Positions 35,075 through 44,679 of a DNA stretch of 64,000 bases are shown here, in pieces. The position numbers were made by a program, and so were the translations under genes. The stretch covers positions 1 to 64,000 of the forward strand of contig NZ_JAHXYW010000003.1 in assembly GCF_019969725.1 (NCBI RefSeq). Direction: 5' to 3'. Position 1 is the first letter of the stretch. The number at the start of each line of letters is the position of its first letter. The DNA comes from Neobacillus bataviensis (GTDB lineage: Bacteria; Bacillota; Bacilli; Bacillales_B; DSM-18226). Below the pieces are notes generated by a model. That model saw nothing but the letters and a program-made list of their open reading frames with translations, did not search any database and was not told where the DNA came from.

Positions 35075-35902
35075 CTAACTTAAATACTTGTAATAATCCT
35101 GTGAATGGTAGCTTCTAAATCCGCAAGTTTCATAGAGTCTAAGGGCATGGGCATTTTTGGCTTCCACCTCTAAGAAACTGGAGAATCCTTTTTTATCTTC
35201 CTGTAATACAACTTTTGATAGGGCTTTTCTGCCAATCCCTTTACCTTGAAGTTCGGGAAATACCGCGAAACCATAAATCCATGCTTCGCCATCCGATTCA
35301 GAAACGCGCATTTTCCCAGCCGTTTTTCCATCTGCTTCAATGATGAGATTTTCTTCTCCGCTGTTCTCGCGGATTGTCTGGTTAAACTCCCGAGCTTCTT
35401 TTTCACTGAATCCAAAGCAAGAGACCTCCAGTTGTATTTCCGCTTCCCAATCCGCTTCTGATACCGACGGCCTTAAGGTAACAGCTGGATCTTCGGATAA
35501 TTCGGTTTTCTGCCATTTCATTTGATATTCTGAAAAAGAATAAGTACAAGTAATGGTATTTAAAAATTCTTTTGCAGATTCCGATCCGGATGAAGCATTT
35601 AACAAAATCGTCGTGGCATTATGTTTTTTAGCCTCCGCAAGTCCCATTTTCAGTAAGCTTGAAAAAATCCCTCTTCTACGATAATCCGGATGAACCATCC
35701 CGCAAAGCTCTACTTTATTTCCAAATCCATAGCTCCCTAGGAAACCGACAAGCATGCCGTTTTCATAATGGAAGAAATCTTCCTTACGATTTTCGGTGCG
35801 GTTCTCTAACATATCAAAATTCAGCTTCAGCTGAAATCCTCCATCTTTTTCACAAATCTCCTCTAGTGCTTTGATTTCTACAAGTTGTTCTTTCGTCAGC
35901 AT
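35075..35902 (-). CDS. GNAT-family N-acetyltransferase with two GNAT halves
   Basis: ~275 aa containing two tandem acetyltransferase folds. The first (about 10-125) has VHPDYRRRGIFSSLLKMGLAEA, an acetyl-CoA binding motif A. The second (about 140-275) has GFAVFPELQGKGIGRKALSKVV. Only the second has the full Q/RxxGxG/A form; both are plausible. The acceptor substrate is unknown. A GTG at 35911 is in frame, but AGGGGTG is six bases before ATG 35902. The gene stands alone and is transcribed towards the cortex hydrolase. Confidence 0.85.
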   Translation of the reverse strand: MLTKEQLVEIKALEEICEKDGGFQLKLNFDMLENRTENRKEDFFHYENGMLVGFLGSYGFGNKVELCGMVHPDYRRRGIFSSLLKMGLAEAKKHNATTILLNASSGSESAKEFLNTITCTYSFSEYQMKWQKTELSEDPAVTLRPSVSEADWEAEIQLEVSCFGFSEKEAREFNQTIRENSGEENLIIEADGKTAGKMRVSESDGEAWIYGFAVFPELQGKGIGRKALSKVVLQEDKKGFSSFLEVEAKNAHALRLYETCGFRSYHSQDYYKYLS

Positions 35903-35911
35903 TTCATTCAC

Positions 35912-36166
35912 CCCTGTTCCTTGTCCAACTATACCTATTCTTTTCTAATCTTGATTATTCCTGCTTTTTTAGGAGAGCCGTTCAAGGAAAATTAATAGTC
36001 TTTTCTTCCTAATTTTTTCAAAAAACAGGAAAAGAAAAGGAAATTAGAAATTATTAGAGAATTATTAATAAAACCCGATTCCAATTCGAATCAACCTTAA
36101 ATTTCGATTCTAAATGTAATCAACTATTACGAATTAACTTAACTATTCCACCAGGGGGACCATGAA
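35912..36166. other. Intergenic region ahead of the sigma-54 activator
   Basis: AT-rich, between diverging genes. It contains GATTC-CAATTC-GAATC (within 36078-36095) and a related TTTCGATTC at 36113, possible activator-binding or autoregulatory sites. No clear SigA promoter was chosen. Confidence 0.35.
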
Positions 36167-37603
36167 ATGAAAACGGGGCATCCAAATGCTGATTTTTTCT
36201 TATCAGAGATCACGAAACTTGATAGTGTTACAAAGAACGATATTGAAAACATATTAGTATCGATTTTTCAGTCCAGTTACGATGGCATTTACGTGGCAGA
36301 TAAACATGGTGTTGGCATAATGGTGAATGCGGCGTATTCACGAACTACGGGTGTAAAAAGTGAAGAATTGCTGGGGAAGAACATGACGACCGTAGTAAAA
36401 GAGGGAATCGTGTCGGAATCAGTCACCGTAAAAGTGTTAGAAAAGAAAACACCCCAAACGATTATACAATCGGTGAGAGGGAAGGAACTATTGGTTACTG
36501 GAAGTCCTGTATTTGATCGGAATGGTGAAATCATATACGTTGTAACAAACGTAAGAGATATTTCGGAATTAAATGCGATAAAAACCGAACTTTATCAATC
36601 CAAAAAAATGACCGAATCCTATATGAATGAAATAGAAGAATTACGAAAAAGAGAATTAATACATATGCATCTTGATGGAATTGTCGCGCAAAGCCAGGAA
36701 ATCATGAGGGTTTTTCATCTTGCCAGAAAGGTGGCAAAGGTGGATTCCGGAGTTCTTATATTAGGGGAATCCGGTGTCGGGAAAGAAGTGATTGTCAATT
36801 ACTTGCACCAGGAAAGCGACCGCGCGGCCAAACCATTGATAAAAGTAAATTGTGGCGCGATTCCAAGTCATTTGCTGGAATCTGAATTGTTTGGCTACGA
36901 AAAAGGAGCCTTTACAGGGGCAAACAGTCAGGGAAAAAAAGGTTTATTTGAGCTGGCAAATGGGGGAACCATTTTTTTGGACGAGATTGGTGACATGCCC
37001 ATCGATCTTCAAGTAAAGCTTTTAAGAGTCCTGCAGGAATTTGAAATCATGCGGGTCGGCGGCACAAAAAGCATCAAAATTGATGTCCGGGTCATTTCAG
37101 CCACTCATATGAATTTGGAGGAAATGGTCGATAAAAATGACTTTAGAAGGGACCTTTATTACCGGCTCAACATTGTTCCGATCAAGGTTCCTCCATTACG
37201 GGAAAGGAAAGTTGATATCGTTCCTCTTGCCTACTACTTTTTAAACAAAACCAATAAAAAGACGCTTTTAAGTAAACGGTTTCATCCTGAAATCCTTCAA
37301 TACCTTGAAGAGTATCGCTGGCCTGGGAATATAAGAGAGCTTGAAAATTTTATCGAAAGGCTGGCTGTGACGACGGATCAAGATGAAATAACCATAAAGG
37401 ATTTACCTCCCTATATGCTCCCAAGCAGGGATTCTAAAAAATCCGAAGGCGGAAAGCTGAAAGAAACCCTGGCAAATGTGGAACGGAAAATCATCAAAGA
37501 GCAAATGGAGGTATCGAAGACAACCCGCCGTGCTGCGGAGGCTTTAGGTATCAGTCAATCAGCTCTTGTAAAAAAAATGCAAAAGCTGGGTTTAACCATG
37601 TGA
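36167..37603 (+). CDS. PAS-domain sigma-54-dependent transcriptional activator
   Basis: 478 aa. N-terminal PAS sensor (about 25-140: SSYDGIYVADKHG, NAAYSRTTGVKSEELLGKN). AAA+ domain with Walker A GESGVGKE (200-207), the sigma-54 contact loop GAFTGA (247-252), Walker B GGTIFLDEIGD and the arginine finger region; C-terminal Fis-type HTH TRRAAEALGISQSALVKKM. It hydrolyses ATP to open SigL RNA polymerase promoters. A near-consensus -24/-12 promoter lies 165 bases downstream, in front of the SDR-ligase-PHA gene set, which is its obvious target. The PAS ligand is unknown but is presumably the substrate of that pathway. Confidence 0.95.
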   Translation: MKTGHPNADFFLSEITKLDSVTKNDIENILVSIFQSSYDGIYVADKHGVGIMVNAAYSRTTGVKSEELLGKNMTTVVKEGIVSESVTVKVLEKKTPQTIIQSVRGKELLVTGSPVFDRNGEIIYVVTNVRDISELNAIKTELYQSKKMTESYMNEIEELRKRELIHMHLDGIVAQSQEIMRVFHLARKVAKVDSGVLILGESGVGKEVIVNYLHQESDRAAKPLIKVNCGAIPSHLLESELFGYEKGAFTGANSQGKKGLFELANGGTIFLDEIGDMPIDLQVKLLRVLQEFEIMRVGGTKSIKIDVRVISATHMNLEEMVDKNDFRRDLYYRLNIVPIKVPPLRERKVDIVPLAYYFLNKTNKKTLLSKRFHPEILQYLEEYRWPGNIRELENFIERLAVTTDQDEITIKDLPPYMLPSRDSKKSEGGKLKETLANVERKIIKEQMEVSKTTRRAAEALGISQSALVKKMQKLGLTM

Positions 37604-37627
37604 TGAAAAAAGGAATCAAGTTTTTAA

Positions 37628-37657
37628 CAAGCCGGCAGTCAATCGCTGGCTTTTTTC
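37628..37657 (+). terminator. Rho-independent terminator of the activator gene
   Basis: Stem AGCCGGC / GCTGGCT (one G-U pair) followed by six T; separates the activator from the operon it controls. Confidence 0.85.
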
Positions 37658-37767
37658 TTTTGTACGATTAGAAATTTTTAACTTATAAGTAGTAGGAATT
37701 ATAAAAATTTTCACTAGTTTTGTATAAAAATGTCGAAAAATTACATATTTTCTATTTTTATTGAAAA

Positions 37768-37784
37768 TTGGCACGCTTTTTGCA
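37768..37784 (+). promoter_or_regulatory. Sigma-54 (SigL) -24/-12 promoter
   Basis: TTGGCAC-GCTTT-TTGCA matches the sigma-54 consensus TGGCAC-N5-TTGCW exactly, with GG at 37770-37771 and GC at 37782-37783. It lies 73 bases before the SDR start. Activator sites should lie in the ~110 AT-rich bases upstream, but none was unambiguous. Confidence 0.93.
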
Positions 37785-37856
37785 AATAGAATATATGAAA
37801 TCATTTTTCTGTATTTCAAAAATTGCATAAGCAAAGATCGGAAGGTGTAAAAGGGT

Positions 37857-38621
37857 ATGAACATACCAACGTTTGATCTCAATGGAAAAGTGGCCCTCGT
37901 CACAGGAGGCAGTAAAGGAATCGGTTATGGAATGGCAGAGGCGTTGGGGCATTATGGTGCAACACTGGTCATTTCCAGCCGCGGAGCAGCGGACGGGGAA
38001 ATCGCTGTTTCACAACTAAAGGAAAAGAATATTGCTGCTACTTATATTCCTTGTGATGTGACCAAAAAAGACCAGGTAGAACAATTGGTCCATCAAATTG
38101 TGGAGCAATTCGGCTCGCTTGATATTTTAGTCAACAATGCCGGAATGAATATCCGCAAACCGCTGGTAGAAGTAGAAGAAAATGATTGGGATACTGTTTT
38201 TAATGTCAATCTCAAAGGACTTTTTCTAGTAGGGCAAGCGTGCGCGAAGCAGATGATTAAACAAAACTATGGAAAAATCATTAACATCTCCTCGATTCTT
38301 GGAACTATCGGCATGCAGTTTCAAACATCCTATGCGGCTAGTAAAGGTGGCATTAACCAATTAACAAAGGTTTGGGCAGAGGAATTAGCTCCCCATAACA
38401 TTACGGTTAACTCCATTGGACCCGGTTATATCATCACTCCGATGACGAAGGAGTGGCTATCAGATCCTGAAAGATCGGAAAAAATCATTAGTTCTACCAT
38501 GATTAAACGAATCGGTGAAACTTCCGATCTTGTAGGACCAGTCGTTTTCTTGGCTTCTGATACTTCAAAATATGTAACTGGCCAGGTATTGCATGTTGAT
38601 GGAGGCTACACAGCGCGATAA
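37857..38621 (+). CDS. Short-chain dehydrogenase/reductase
   Basis: 254 aa classical SDR: NAD(P)-binding TGGSKGIGYGMA (17-28), NNAGMN, catalytic Ser in INISSILG, and the SYAASKGG active-site Tyr/Lys. The best-known relatives are gluconate 5-dehydrogenase, KduD and FabG/PhaB-type 3-oxoacyl reductases. As first gene of a SigL-driven operon with PHA synthase and thiolase, a 3-hydroxyacyl-CoA dehydrogenase/reductase role is attractive, but sugar-alcohol oxidation cannot be excluded. The next gene follows within 26 bases. Confidence 0.88.
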   Translation: MNIPTFDLNGKVALVTGGSKGIGYGMAEALGHYGATLVISSRGAADGEIAVSQLKEKNIAATYIPCDVTKKDQVEQLVHQIVEQFGSLDILVNNAGMNIRKPLVEVEENDWDTVFNVNLKGLFLVGQACAKQMIKQNYGKIINISSILGTIGMQFQTSYAASKGGINQLTKVWAEELAPHNITVNSIGPGYIITPMTKEWLSDPERSEKIISSTMIKRIGETSDLVGPVVFLASDTSKYVTGQVLHVDGGYTAR

Positions 38622-38646
38622 TGCTTTTGATTTAGGAGGTTTAAAT

Positions 38647-40236
38647 ATGAATATCGTCAAAGAAATCCACTTTAACCGTGAAGTAAAGGTGTTCCAAAAT
38701 CGTCCCAAAAATCTCTTCTCGATGCTTGAAGAGTCTGTGCAAAATTATCCAGACCAAGAAGCTCTTGTCAAGGATGGAATACGGCTGACCTATAAAGTGA
38801 TGAAGGACCGTGTGGAAAAGATTGCCGGACATTTGCAAAAATCCATGGGTGTGAAAAAAGGAGACCGAATCGCTCTTTTATTAGGAAACAGCATCGAATT
38901 TAGCCTGCTGGTCTTCGCTTGTGCCAAATTAGGGGTCATTGTGGTGCCGCTAAACACAAGATTAAAAGAAAAAGAACTTACTTTTATGCTGGAACAATCG
39001 GGCAGCAAAATTTTATTTGTTGATGATGAATTCTTACATAAGGTTGAAGCCATGAGAGATGAGGATTCTATTACAGGTGTTCAATATTTCTTCTTGGTTG
39101 GCAACCAAATCCCGAAACGAAAAGACTATTTGCCATATGAAATTTTAGAACAGACCACGACTGTCGAGGACGTTGAGGTGTTAGAGGATGATCCGTTATT
39201 TATTATGTATACCTCTGGAACAACCGGACTTCCCAAAGGCGCAGTGGGCAGTCATTTGGGGGCCATCCACAGCTCGATGAATTATGAAATGGTTTTACAC
39301 ACCAATCATAAAGCAAAAACGTTAATCGCTGTTCCGCTTTTCCATGTGACAGGCTTAATCGGCCAGCTTTTTCACATGGTAAGAGTGGGCGGGACATCCG
39401 TTATTATGAGGAGATACCAAACAGAAGAATTCATTCAGTTAACTGCCGAGGAACAGGTTTCCTTTTTATTTAACGTTCCAACCATTTACATCATGATGAT
39501 GTCCCATCCGAATTTTTCATTATACAGTTATCCAAACGTAAATTGTATCGCATACGGTGGCGCTCCAATGTCTTCGGAAACTATTTATAAGTTGAAAAAG
39601 TATTTTCCGAATGCGTATTTGCAAAATGCGTATGGTGCGACGGAAACTTCTTCACCGGCTACCATCATGCCTAGACTTTATAACGAAGAAAAAACAAGTT
39701 CGGTCGGGTTGCCCGTACCGGTTGGTGAAATGATGGTTGTCAATGAGGAGGATGAGCCTTGTGCACCTGGTGAAGTGGGCGAATTATTAATTAAGGGCCC
39801 GATGATTATTGAAGGATATTGGAACAATGAAACAGCCAACCAAGCTACCTTTTTAAATGGCTATTGGCGCTCAGGAGATATGGCCAAAATCGACAAGGAA
39901 AGTTTTGTGTATATCGTCGACCGCAAAAAAGATTTAATTAACCGAGGCGGTGAAAAAATATTCTCCATCGAAGTAGAGAATGTCCTTTATAATCATCCAA
40001 AGGTATTGGAAGCGGCCGTTGTAGGCGTTCCAGATGAACTTTTTGGAGAAGTTGTCAAAGCGGTAATTGTTCCAAAGGAAGGCGAAATCCTGGATGAACA
40101 AGAAATAAGAGATTTTGTGGCGGAGAGATTAGCAAATTATAAGGTTCCTAAACTAATCGAATTTGTTTCAGAGCTGCCCCGAAATCCAGGTGGAAAGGTC
40201 TTAAAGAACGTATTAAGGAACCTCCAGACCAAATAA
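38647..40236 (+). CDS. Acyl-CoA synthetase (AMP-forming), ANL superfamily
   Basis: 529 aa with full adenylation motifs: MYTSGTTGLPKGAV (187-200), NAYGATETSS, GYWRSGDMAKIDKESFVYIVDRKKD and the C-terminal catalytic lysine in NPGGKVLKNVLR. It converts a carboxylic acid, probably delivered by the hydrolases or transporter of the same gene set, to the acyl-CoA. AGGAGG six bases before ATG 38647 fixes the start; the frame itself opens earlier inside the SDR gene. It is a distinct protein from the ligase at 2.4 kb, with a normal Pro-Lys in the P-loop motif. Confidence 0.9.
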   Translation: MNIVKEIHFNREVKVFQNRPKNLFSMLEESVQNYPDQEALVKDGIRLTYKVMKDRVEKIAGHLQKSMGVKKGDRIALLLGNSIEFSLLVFACAKLGVIVVPLNTRLKEKELTFMLEQSGSKILFVDDEFLHKVEAMRDEDSITGVQYFFLVGNQIPKRKDYLPYEILEQTTTVEDVEVLEDDPLFIMYTSGTTGLPKGAVGSHLGAIHSSMNYEMVLHTNHKAKTLIAVPLFHVTGLIGQLFHMVRVGGTSVIMRRYQTEEFIQLTAEEQVSFLFNVPTIYIMMMSHPNFSLYSYPNVNCIAYGGAPMSSETIYKLKKYFPNAYLQNAYGATETSSPATIMPRLYNEEKTSSVGLPVPVGEMMVVNEEDEPCAPGEVGELLIKGPMIIEGYWNNETANQATFLNGYWRSGDMAKIDKESFVYIVDRKKDLINRGGEKIFSIEVENVLYNHPKVLEAAVVGVPDELFGEVVKAVIVPKEGEILDEQEIRDFVAERLANYKVPKLIEFVSELPRNPGGKVLKNVLRNLQTK

Positions 40237-40266
40237 ATAATTTTTTCGAACGAAAGGAAGAGGAAC

Positions 40267-41592
40267 ATGTCAGCGATTATGAAAAAAGCTTGGGGATATC
40301 GTTATTGGGTTCTTGTCATACTTTGGTTAGTCTATATTATTAACTATTTTGACCGGATGGCCGTCCTAACGTTTTTACCATTCATCCAAAAGGATTTACA
40401 TTTATCACCTGTTGAGGTAGGCCAGCTGGCTTCTGTTTTCTTCTTTGCCTATGCCGCAGCTCAAATCAGCGCAGGTTTCCTTGCCGATAAAATTGGCTCG
40501 AAACGGGTAATGTATATTGCCATTACCGTGTTCACTTTTGTTACAGCCGTAACAGGTATGGTCAAAAACTTTGGTCAGTTTATTGCCCTTCGAATTGGTT
40601 TAGGGCTTGGAGAAGGCCATCATTTTGCTCCTGCCATTCGTGCGATCAATAACTGGTTTCCCTTTAAAGAAAGAGGAAGAGCGGTTTCCTTTTTCGCCAC
40701 CTCCTGGGCAGTAGCTCCTGCCATCGTTCCTGTTATTGTCACAAGTATTTCCATTTATTTCTTTGGCGGTGCTTGGAGACCAGTATTCTATGTACTCGCG
40801 ATCCCTGGGGCACTTGGAATCTTTTTATTATGGAGGTTTGTAGCAGATTCTCCAAAAGAAATGATTGAAAAAGGAAAACTAAGTAAGGATCAAGATATCG
40901 AGGAAGCAAACGTTGCTCCTAAAAAGCTGTTAAAGGAAGAGAAAAGAAAAGCCTATGGCGTTTTCCTAAAGGATGTTAATTTTTATGTTTTTACATTATG
41001 TCTATTTTGTCAGTTAGCCGTTTATTGGGGAACTTCCACGTGGTTAACTTCATTCCTTGTTACACAGCACGGGTTGAATATTAAGGAAATGGGCTTTTTC
41101 GCCTCTGCTCCCTATATCGTTGCGTTCTTTGCCATGATGCTTGGCGGCTGGCTGATGGATAATGTGGTTCATCGGATGAAGCCGGTTGCGTTAATCGGAT
41201 ATATCGGAAGTATTCCTGTTCTATGGATGCTAGGTTCAGTAGAAAAAGGAAATACCGGTCTTTTACTTACACTTTTATTGCTAGTTGGATTCTTTGTAAA
41301 CTTAAACTTTGGCTCTATTTATGCTTATTTACCAAAACGTTATCCAAAGGAAATTGTCGGAAGTGCGACAGGATTAGCAAATGGAATTGGTCAATTAGGT
41401 TCCTTTATTTCTCCGCTAATTGCTGGGTATTTAGTTACTGTAGGGGCAAATGGAACACAGAATTTCAGCCGAGTATTCATCTTTTTTGCCATTGTTTCGG
41501 CAGTAGCGGCACTTTGTTCGATCATTCTAAAGGAAAAGAAAGTAACAAAGGATTCCTCCAACACAATCGACAATGCGAAATCCGTTAGTTAA
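40267..41592 (+). CDS. MFS transporter, anion:cation symporter type
   Basis: 441 aa with 12 membrane segments. IINYFDRMAVLTFLPFIQKDLHLSPVEVG and ADKIGSKRVMYIA (the 2-3 loop motif), then LGLGEGHHFAPAIRAINNWFP, match the ACS family, which imports organic anions such as hexuronates, phthalate or tartrate. Its position between the ligase and phaR suggests it brings in the carboxylate that the ligase activates. The ribosome binding site AAAGGAAGAGG is close to ATG 40267. Confidence 0.88.
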   Translation: MSAIMKKAWGYRYWVLVILWLVYIINYFDRMAVLTFLPFIQKDLHLSPVEVGQLASVFFFAYAAAQISAGFLADKIGSKRVMYIAITVFTFVTAVTGMVKNFGQFIALRIGLGLGEGHHFAPAIRAINNWFPFKERGRAVSFFATSWAVAPAIVPVIVTSISIYFFGGAWRPVFYVLAIPGALGIFLLWRFVADSPKEMIEKGKLSKDQDIEEANVAPKKLLKEEKRKAYGVFLKDVNFYVFTLCLFCQLAVYWGTSTWLTSFLVTQHGLNIKEMGFFASAPYIVAFFAMMLGGWLMDNVVHRMKPVALIGYIGSIPVLWMLGSVEKGNTGLLLTLLLLVGFFVNLNFGSIYAYLPKRYPKEIVGSATGLANGIGQLGSFISPLIAGYLVTVGANGTQNFSRVFIFFAIVSAVAALCSIILKEKKVTKDSSNTIDNAKSVS

Positions 41593-41642
41593 ACTCTTTT
41601 CAAATAAAATTCAACTTAAAAAGGCTCGCAGGGGGAAAGACA

Positions 41643-42194
41643 ATGGCAGACCAACATACATTTGATCCATATAAAACGTGGCAAACCTATATGCTCCAAT
41701 GGGAAAAACAAACAAATGAGATGATTCAATCCTGGACAAACAATCGTGAAGCAATCAAGATCGCTTCCATTAGCTCAGATATCCAGGCAAGTTTTCTAGA
41801 GATGCTTCAAAAAAATCAACAGGAAGCAGCCAATCTGTTAAATTTACCGACAAAAAGAGATATAACCAATGCAGCAAAACTAACGATCCAAACGGAAGAA
41901 AAGCTTGATGCCCTGGAGGAACTGATTTGGAATTTACAGGATTCCATCGAAGCTTCCAAAAATGAAAACAGTAGTATTGCAAAAATCACTAGTGAGATGC
42001 TGAAGCAAATGAAACAGCTGAAAACGGAACAGAAAAAAGAATCGGAAACAGTTAGAGAAATCTATAGCGAACTTCAAGAGATAAAAAGGGATCTAGCTGT
42101 AATGAATAGTTTAAAAGAAGAGATTGTCAGTCTTAAATTACTGATGGCAGAAAGCACCCAAAAACACGAACGGGAATTAGTTTTAACTAAGTAA
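41643..42194 (+). CDS. phaR: Class IV PHA synthase subunit PhaR-like
   Basis: 183 aa, highly helical with a long coiled coil (about 85-175). The N-terminus THTFDPY-like FDPYKTWQTYMLQWE and the middle NLPTKRDITNAAKLTIQTEEKLDALEE resemble B. megaterium PhaR. PhaR has no catalytic residues; it is required for activity of the class IV synthase PhaC. It is followed by phaC after 20 bases, the same pairing as in Bacillus pha loci, but without phaB between them. Recognised from family memory rather than alignment, so a related phasin-like role remains possible. Confidence 0.75.
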   Translation: MADQHTFDPYKTWQTYMLQWEKQTNEMIQSWTNNREAIKIASISSDIQASFLEMLQKNQQEAANLLNLPTKRDITNAAKLTIQTEEKLDALEELIWNLQDSIEASKNENSSIAKITSEMLKQMKQLKTEQKKESETVREIYSELQEIKRDLAVMNSLKEEIVSLKLLMAESTQKHERELVLTK

Positions 42195-42214
42195 ATGCTA
42201 GGAGGAGAGTCAGG

Positions 42215-43252
42215 TTGGCATCAACTATTATTGATATCGAAAAAGAAGTAGAGCGCTGGCGGGAATTCGTTAATTCCGTTAATGGTTCAGAGCCTAGCAC
42301 CAATCATACCCCAAGAAAAGCGATTTGGAAAAAAAATAAAGCAACCTTGTGGCATTATGCTGCTGCTGAGAAAAAATATGATATACCTGTTTTTATGATT
42401 TATTCCTTGTTTAACCGGCCTACTATTCTTGATTTTGCCCCTGGGGCCAGTGTCATTGAAGGACTGGTCAACATGGGCTATGATGTCTATTTACTAGACT
42501 GGGGCATTGCCGGTGACGAAGATAAGGATATTAATATTGAAGATTATATTGCTGAATATATTAAAAAAGCGGTTCAACGTGCTCTAAGGCACTCTGGTAC
42601 GGAGGAAGTTTCCGTTATTGGATATTGCCTTGGTGGAACCTTCGCAGCCATGTATGCAGCGATTGCCGAAGAACCAATTCGGAATCTGATTGTTGCTACC
42701 GTTCCCATTGATTTTAGTGTTGCTGCACTGCCGGATCAATGGGAGGAAGGACTAAAGGAAGGTGAGTTCAATCTAGACCGTATAATCGATGTATTTGGGG
42801 TTATTCCACCTTCTTACGTAGAGGCGATGTTCAGGTCCGTAACCTCTCCCATCTACAATAGTCCCTATGTTACACTTTTAACCCGCGCTAATGACAAGCG
42901 GTTTGTGGAAAAGTGGCGTCGTATGAATTCATGGACAAAAGGGCATGTTCCCTTAACAGGCGGAGCATTTCGGCAATTAACAATCGATCTTTTTAAAGAT
43001 AACAAACTAGTAAAAGGTGAGTTTACGATTCATGGCCAAAAAGTGGATTTAGCGAATATCAAGGCCAATCTGCTGGTTGTCAGCTCGAAAAACGATAACC
43101 TCATCCCTGAAGGCCAAAGCAAGCCATTAATGGATTTAGTGTCAAGTAAAGATAAAACTTACTTAAGTGTCGATGCAGGTCATGTTTCCTTAGCCATGAC
43201 CGGAAAGTTAAATGGAATCCTTGAAAAATGGCTTGGCAGCCATTCAAAGTAA
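42215..43252 (+). CDS. phaC: Poly(3-hydroxyalkanoate) synthase, class III/IV PhaC
   Basis: The 345-residue alpha/beta-hydrolase has the synthase lipase-box GYCLGGT with catalytic Cys138, Asp294 in SSKNDNLIP and His323 in DAGHVSLAM. This is the Cys-Asp-His triad of PHA synthases; the length fits class III/IV. It polymerises (R)-3-hydroxyacyl-CoA into storage polyester on granules. The start is TTG with GGAGGAG seven bases upstream. Being inside a SigL-dependent catabolic operon is unusual and suggests carbon from this pathway is stored, or that the enzyme is a specialised paralogue. Confidence 0.88.
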   Translation: MASTIIDIEKEVERWREFVNSVNGSEPSTNHTPRKAIWKKNKATLWHYAAAEKKYDIPVFMIYSLFNRPTILDFAPGASVIEGLVNMGYDVYLLDWGIAGDEDKDINIEDYIAEYIKKAVQRALRHSGTEEVSVIGYCLGGTFAAMYAAIAEEPIRNLIVATVPIDFSVAALPDQWEEGLKEGEFNLDRIIDVFGVIPPSYVEAMFRSVTSPIYNSPYVTLLTRANDKRFVEKWRRMNSWTKGHVPLTGGAFRQLTIDLFKDNKLVKGEFTIHGQKVDLANIKANLLVVSSKNDNLIPEGQSKPLMDLVSSKDKTYLSVDAGHVSLAMTGKLNGILEKWLGSHSK

Positions 43253-43321
43253 TGCTGGATTAATTTGAATACTGCGTGTTAAGACTGGCAGTATCTTTGA
43301 TTAAAGGGAGGTAGTAATGTT

Positions 43322-44506
43322 ATGTCTATTTTGCAAACAGCTATTTTTGATGTTATTAACGAGAAGGAATCTATTCAATTTTTACAGTCACTGATTCAAG
43401 TGGATAGTGTGAATCCACAAGGAAATGAAAAAAGGGTCGCTGAGGTAATACAAGCTTATTTAAAGTCTAGCAATCTACAAGTTGATTTAGATGATCTCGG
43501 GAACAACCGAGCAAATCTATTTGTTACCTACCCAAATGGGACCACGGAGGAAAAATATTTAGTTTACAGCGGACATTTCGATACAGTGCCTCCTGGTAAG
43601 ATCGAGTGGGAGCATGACCCGTTTTCTGGCGAAGTAGTGGACAACAAAGTATATGGACGAGGTACAACTGACATGAAGGGCGGAGTAGCCGCCATGGTGC
43701 TTGCTTTGAAGTATTTAGAGCAGGCAGGCGTGAAACTTAGAGGGAAACTTCAGTTTGTTGGAACAGCGGGAGAAGAGGTGGATGGCTTCGGTGCAAAAAA
43801 AGTAGTCGAGAAGGGGCAAATCGACAAAGCTACAGCATTGGTTGTATCGGAACCTAGTGAAAACCAAATTTTTCATGCACATAAAGGCTGTTTATGGCTA
43901 GAGATAACCACCTACGGAAAAACCGCACATGGTTCCATGCCCGACCAGGGTATCAATGCGATTTTAACGATGAATGAATTTATCAATCGTTTGAAAACTT
44001 ATCAATTTGAATACACACCACATCCAGTATTGGGCCACCCGACGATGAATATCGGAACGATTGAAGGCGGCGTAAAAACCAATGTGGTGCCTGATCAATG
44101 TAAGATGACGCTAGATATTCGAACCGTTCCCGGACAAAATAATGAACGTATATTAATAGACATTGAGAATTTGATCAAAACGGTTGCAGCCAAATCAGAA
44201 GCAACATATGAACTAACGGTTATTAATAGTATGGAATCGGTTGGTACGCTTGAGTCGGATGATTTTGTTCAACTGGCGATTGCAACGGGGAAAAATCATC
44301 TAGACCTGGATTTAAAGCCTTTAGGTGTCAACTATTATACCGACGCATCGGTATATTGTCCGCATTTGCAGGTCCCTGCCATCATCTTTGGTCCTGGAAA
44401 ACCAACACTCGCTCATCAGCCAAATGAATATGTGGAGATTGATAAGTTTATTGAATCTATTCGTTATTTTATGGCACTTGCTATTGATTATTTAGGGGAA
44501 AACTAA
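43322..44506 (+). CDS. M20-family metallopeptidase (ArgE/DapE-type deacylase)
   Basis: 394 aa. Dinuclear zinc ligands are visible: YSGHFDTVPPG (His and the flanking Asp), YGRGTTDMKGGVAAMV (bridging Asp), GTAGEEVDGFGA (catalytic Glu-Glu), VSEPS and the C-terminal PTLAHQPNEYV. A dimerisation domain (about 190-300) carries AHGSMPDQGINAI. The family removes acyl groups from amino acids or hydrolyses small peptides. It is the last gene before a terminator, 67 bases after phaC, and could release the acid that the ligase activates. Confidence 0.88.
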   Translation: MSILQTAIFDVINEKESIQFLQSLIQVDSVNPQGNEKRVAEVIQAYLKSSNLQVDLDDLGNNRANLFVTYPNGTTEEKYLVYSGHFDTVPPGKIEWEHDPFSGEVVDNKVYGRGTTDMKGGVAAMVLALKYLEQAGVKLRGKLQFVGTAGEEVDGFGAKKVVEKGQIDKATALVVSEPSENQIFHAHKGCLWLEITTYGKTAHGSMPDQGINAILTMNEFINRLKTYQFEYTPHPVLGHPTMNIGTIEGGVKTNVVPDQCKMTLDIRTVPGQNNERILIDIENLIKTVAAKSEATYELTVINSMESVGTLESDDFVQLAIATGKNHLDLDLKPLGVNYYTDASVYCPHLQVPAIIFGPGKPTLAHQPNEYVEIDKFIESIRYFMALAIDYLGEN

Positions 44507-44516
44507 ATTTGAAAAA

Positions 44517-44557
44517 ACAATTCCTATTATTTTCTTTAATAAAGGGAATTGTTTTTT
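44517..44557 (+). terminator. Terminator after the M20 peptidase
   Basis: Stem ACAATTCC / GGAATTGT (44517-44524 with 44545-44552), 20-base loop, then TTTTTT. It may end or attenuate the SigL transcript. Confidence 0.7.
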
Positions 44558-44595
44558 CTAATCTACCTAATATTCAGAATATAAATGCGATTTAA

Positions 44596-44623
44596 TTCAC
44601 ATAATTTTCCTTTCATGTATAAT
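44596..44623 (+). promoter_or_regulatory. SigA-type promoter candidate ahead of the amidase gene
   Basis: TTCACA (44596-44601), 16-base spacer, TATAAT (44618-44623). With the preceding terminator it suggests a second transcription unit for the amidase to crotonase genes. Confidence 0.55.
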
Positions 44624-44679
44624 AAAAATTAAGGTGGAGTCCATATTTTAAATCCAAATTGTTTAAGAGGGTGAAAATC

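Noticed and set aside
41223..41588. 121-aa plus-strand frame in another register
   Set aside because: Inside the MFS transporter gene; Cys/Lys-rich nonsense composition.
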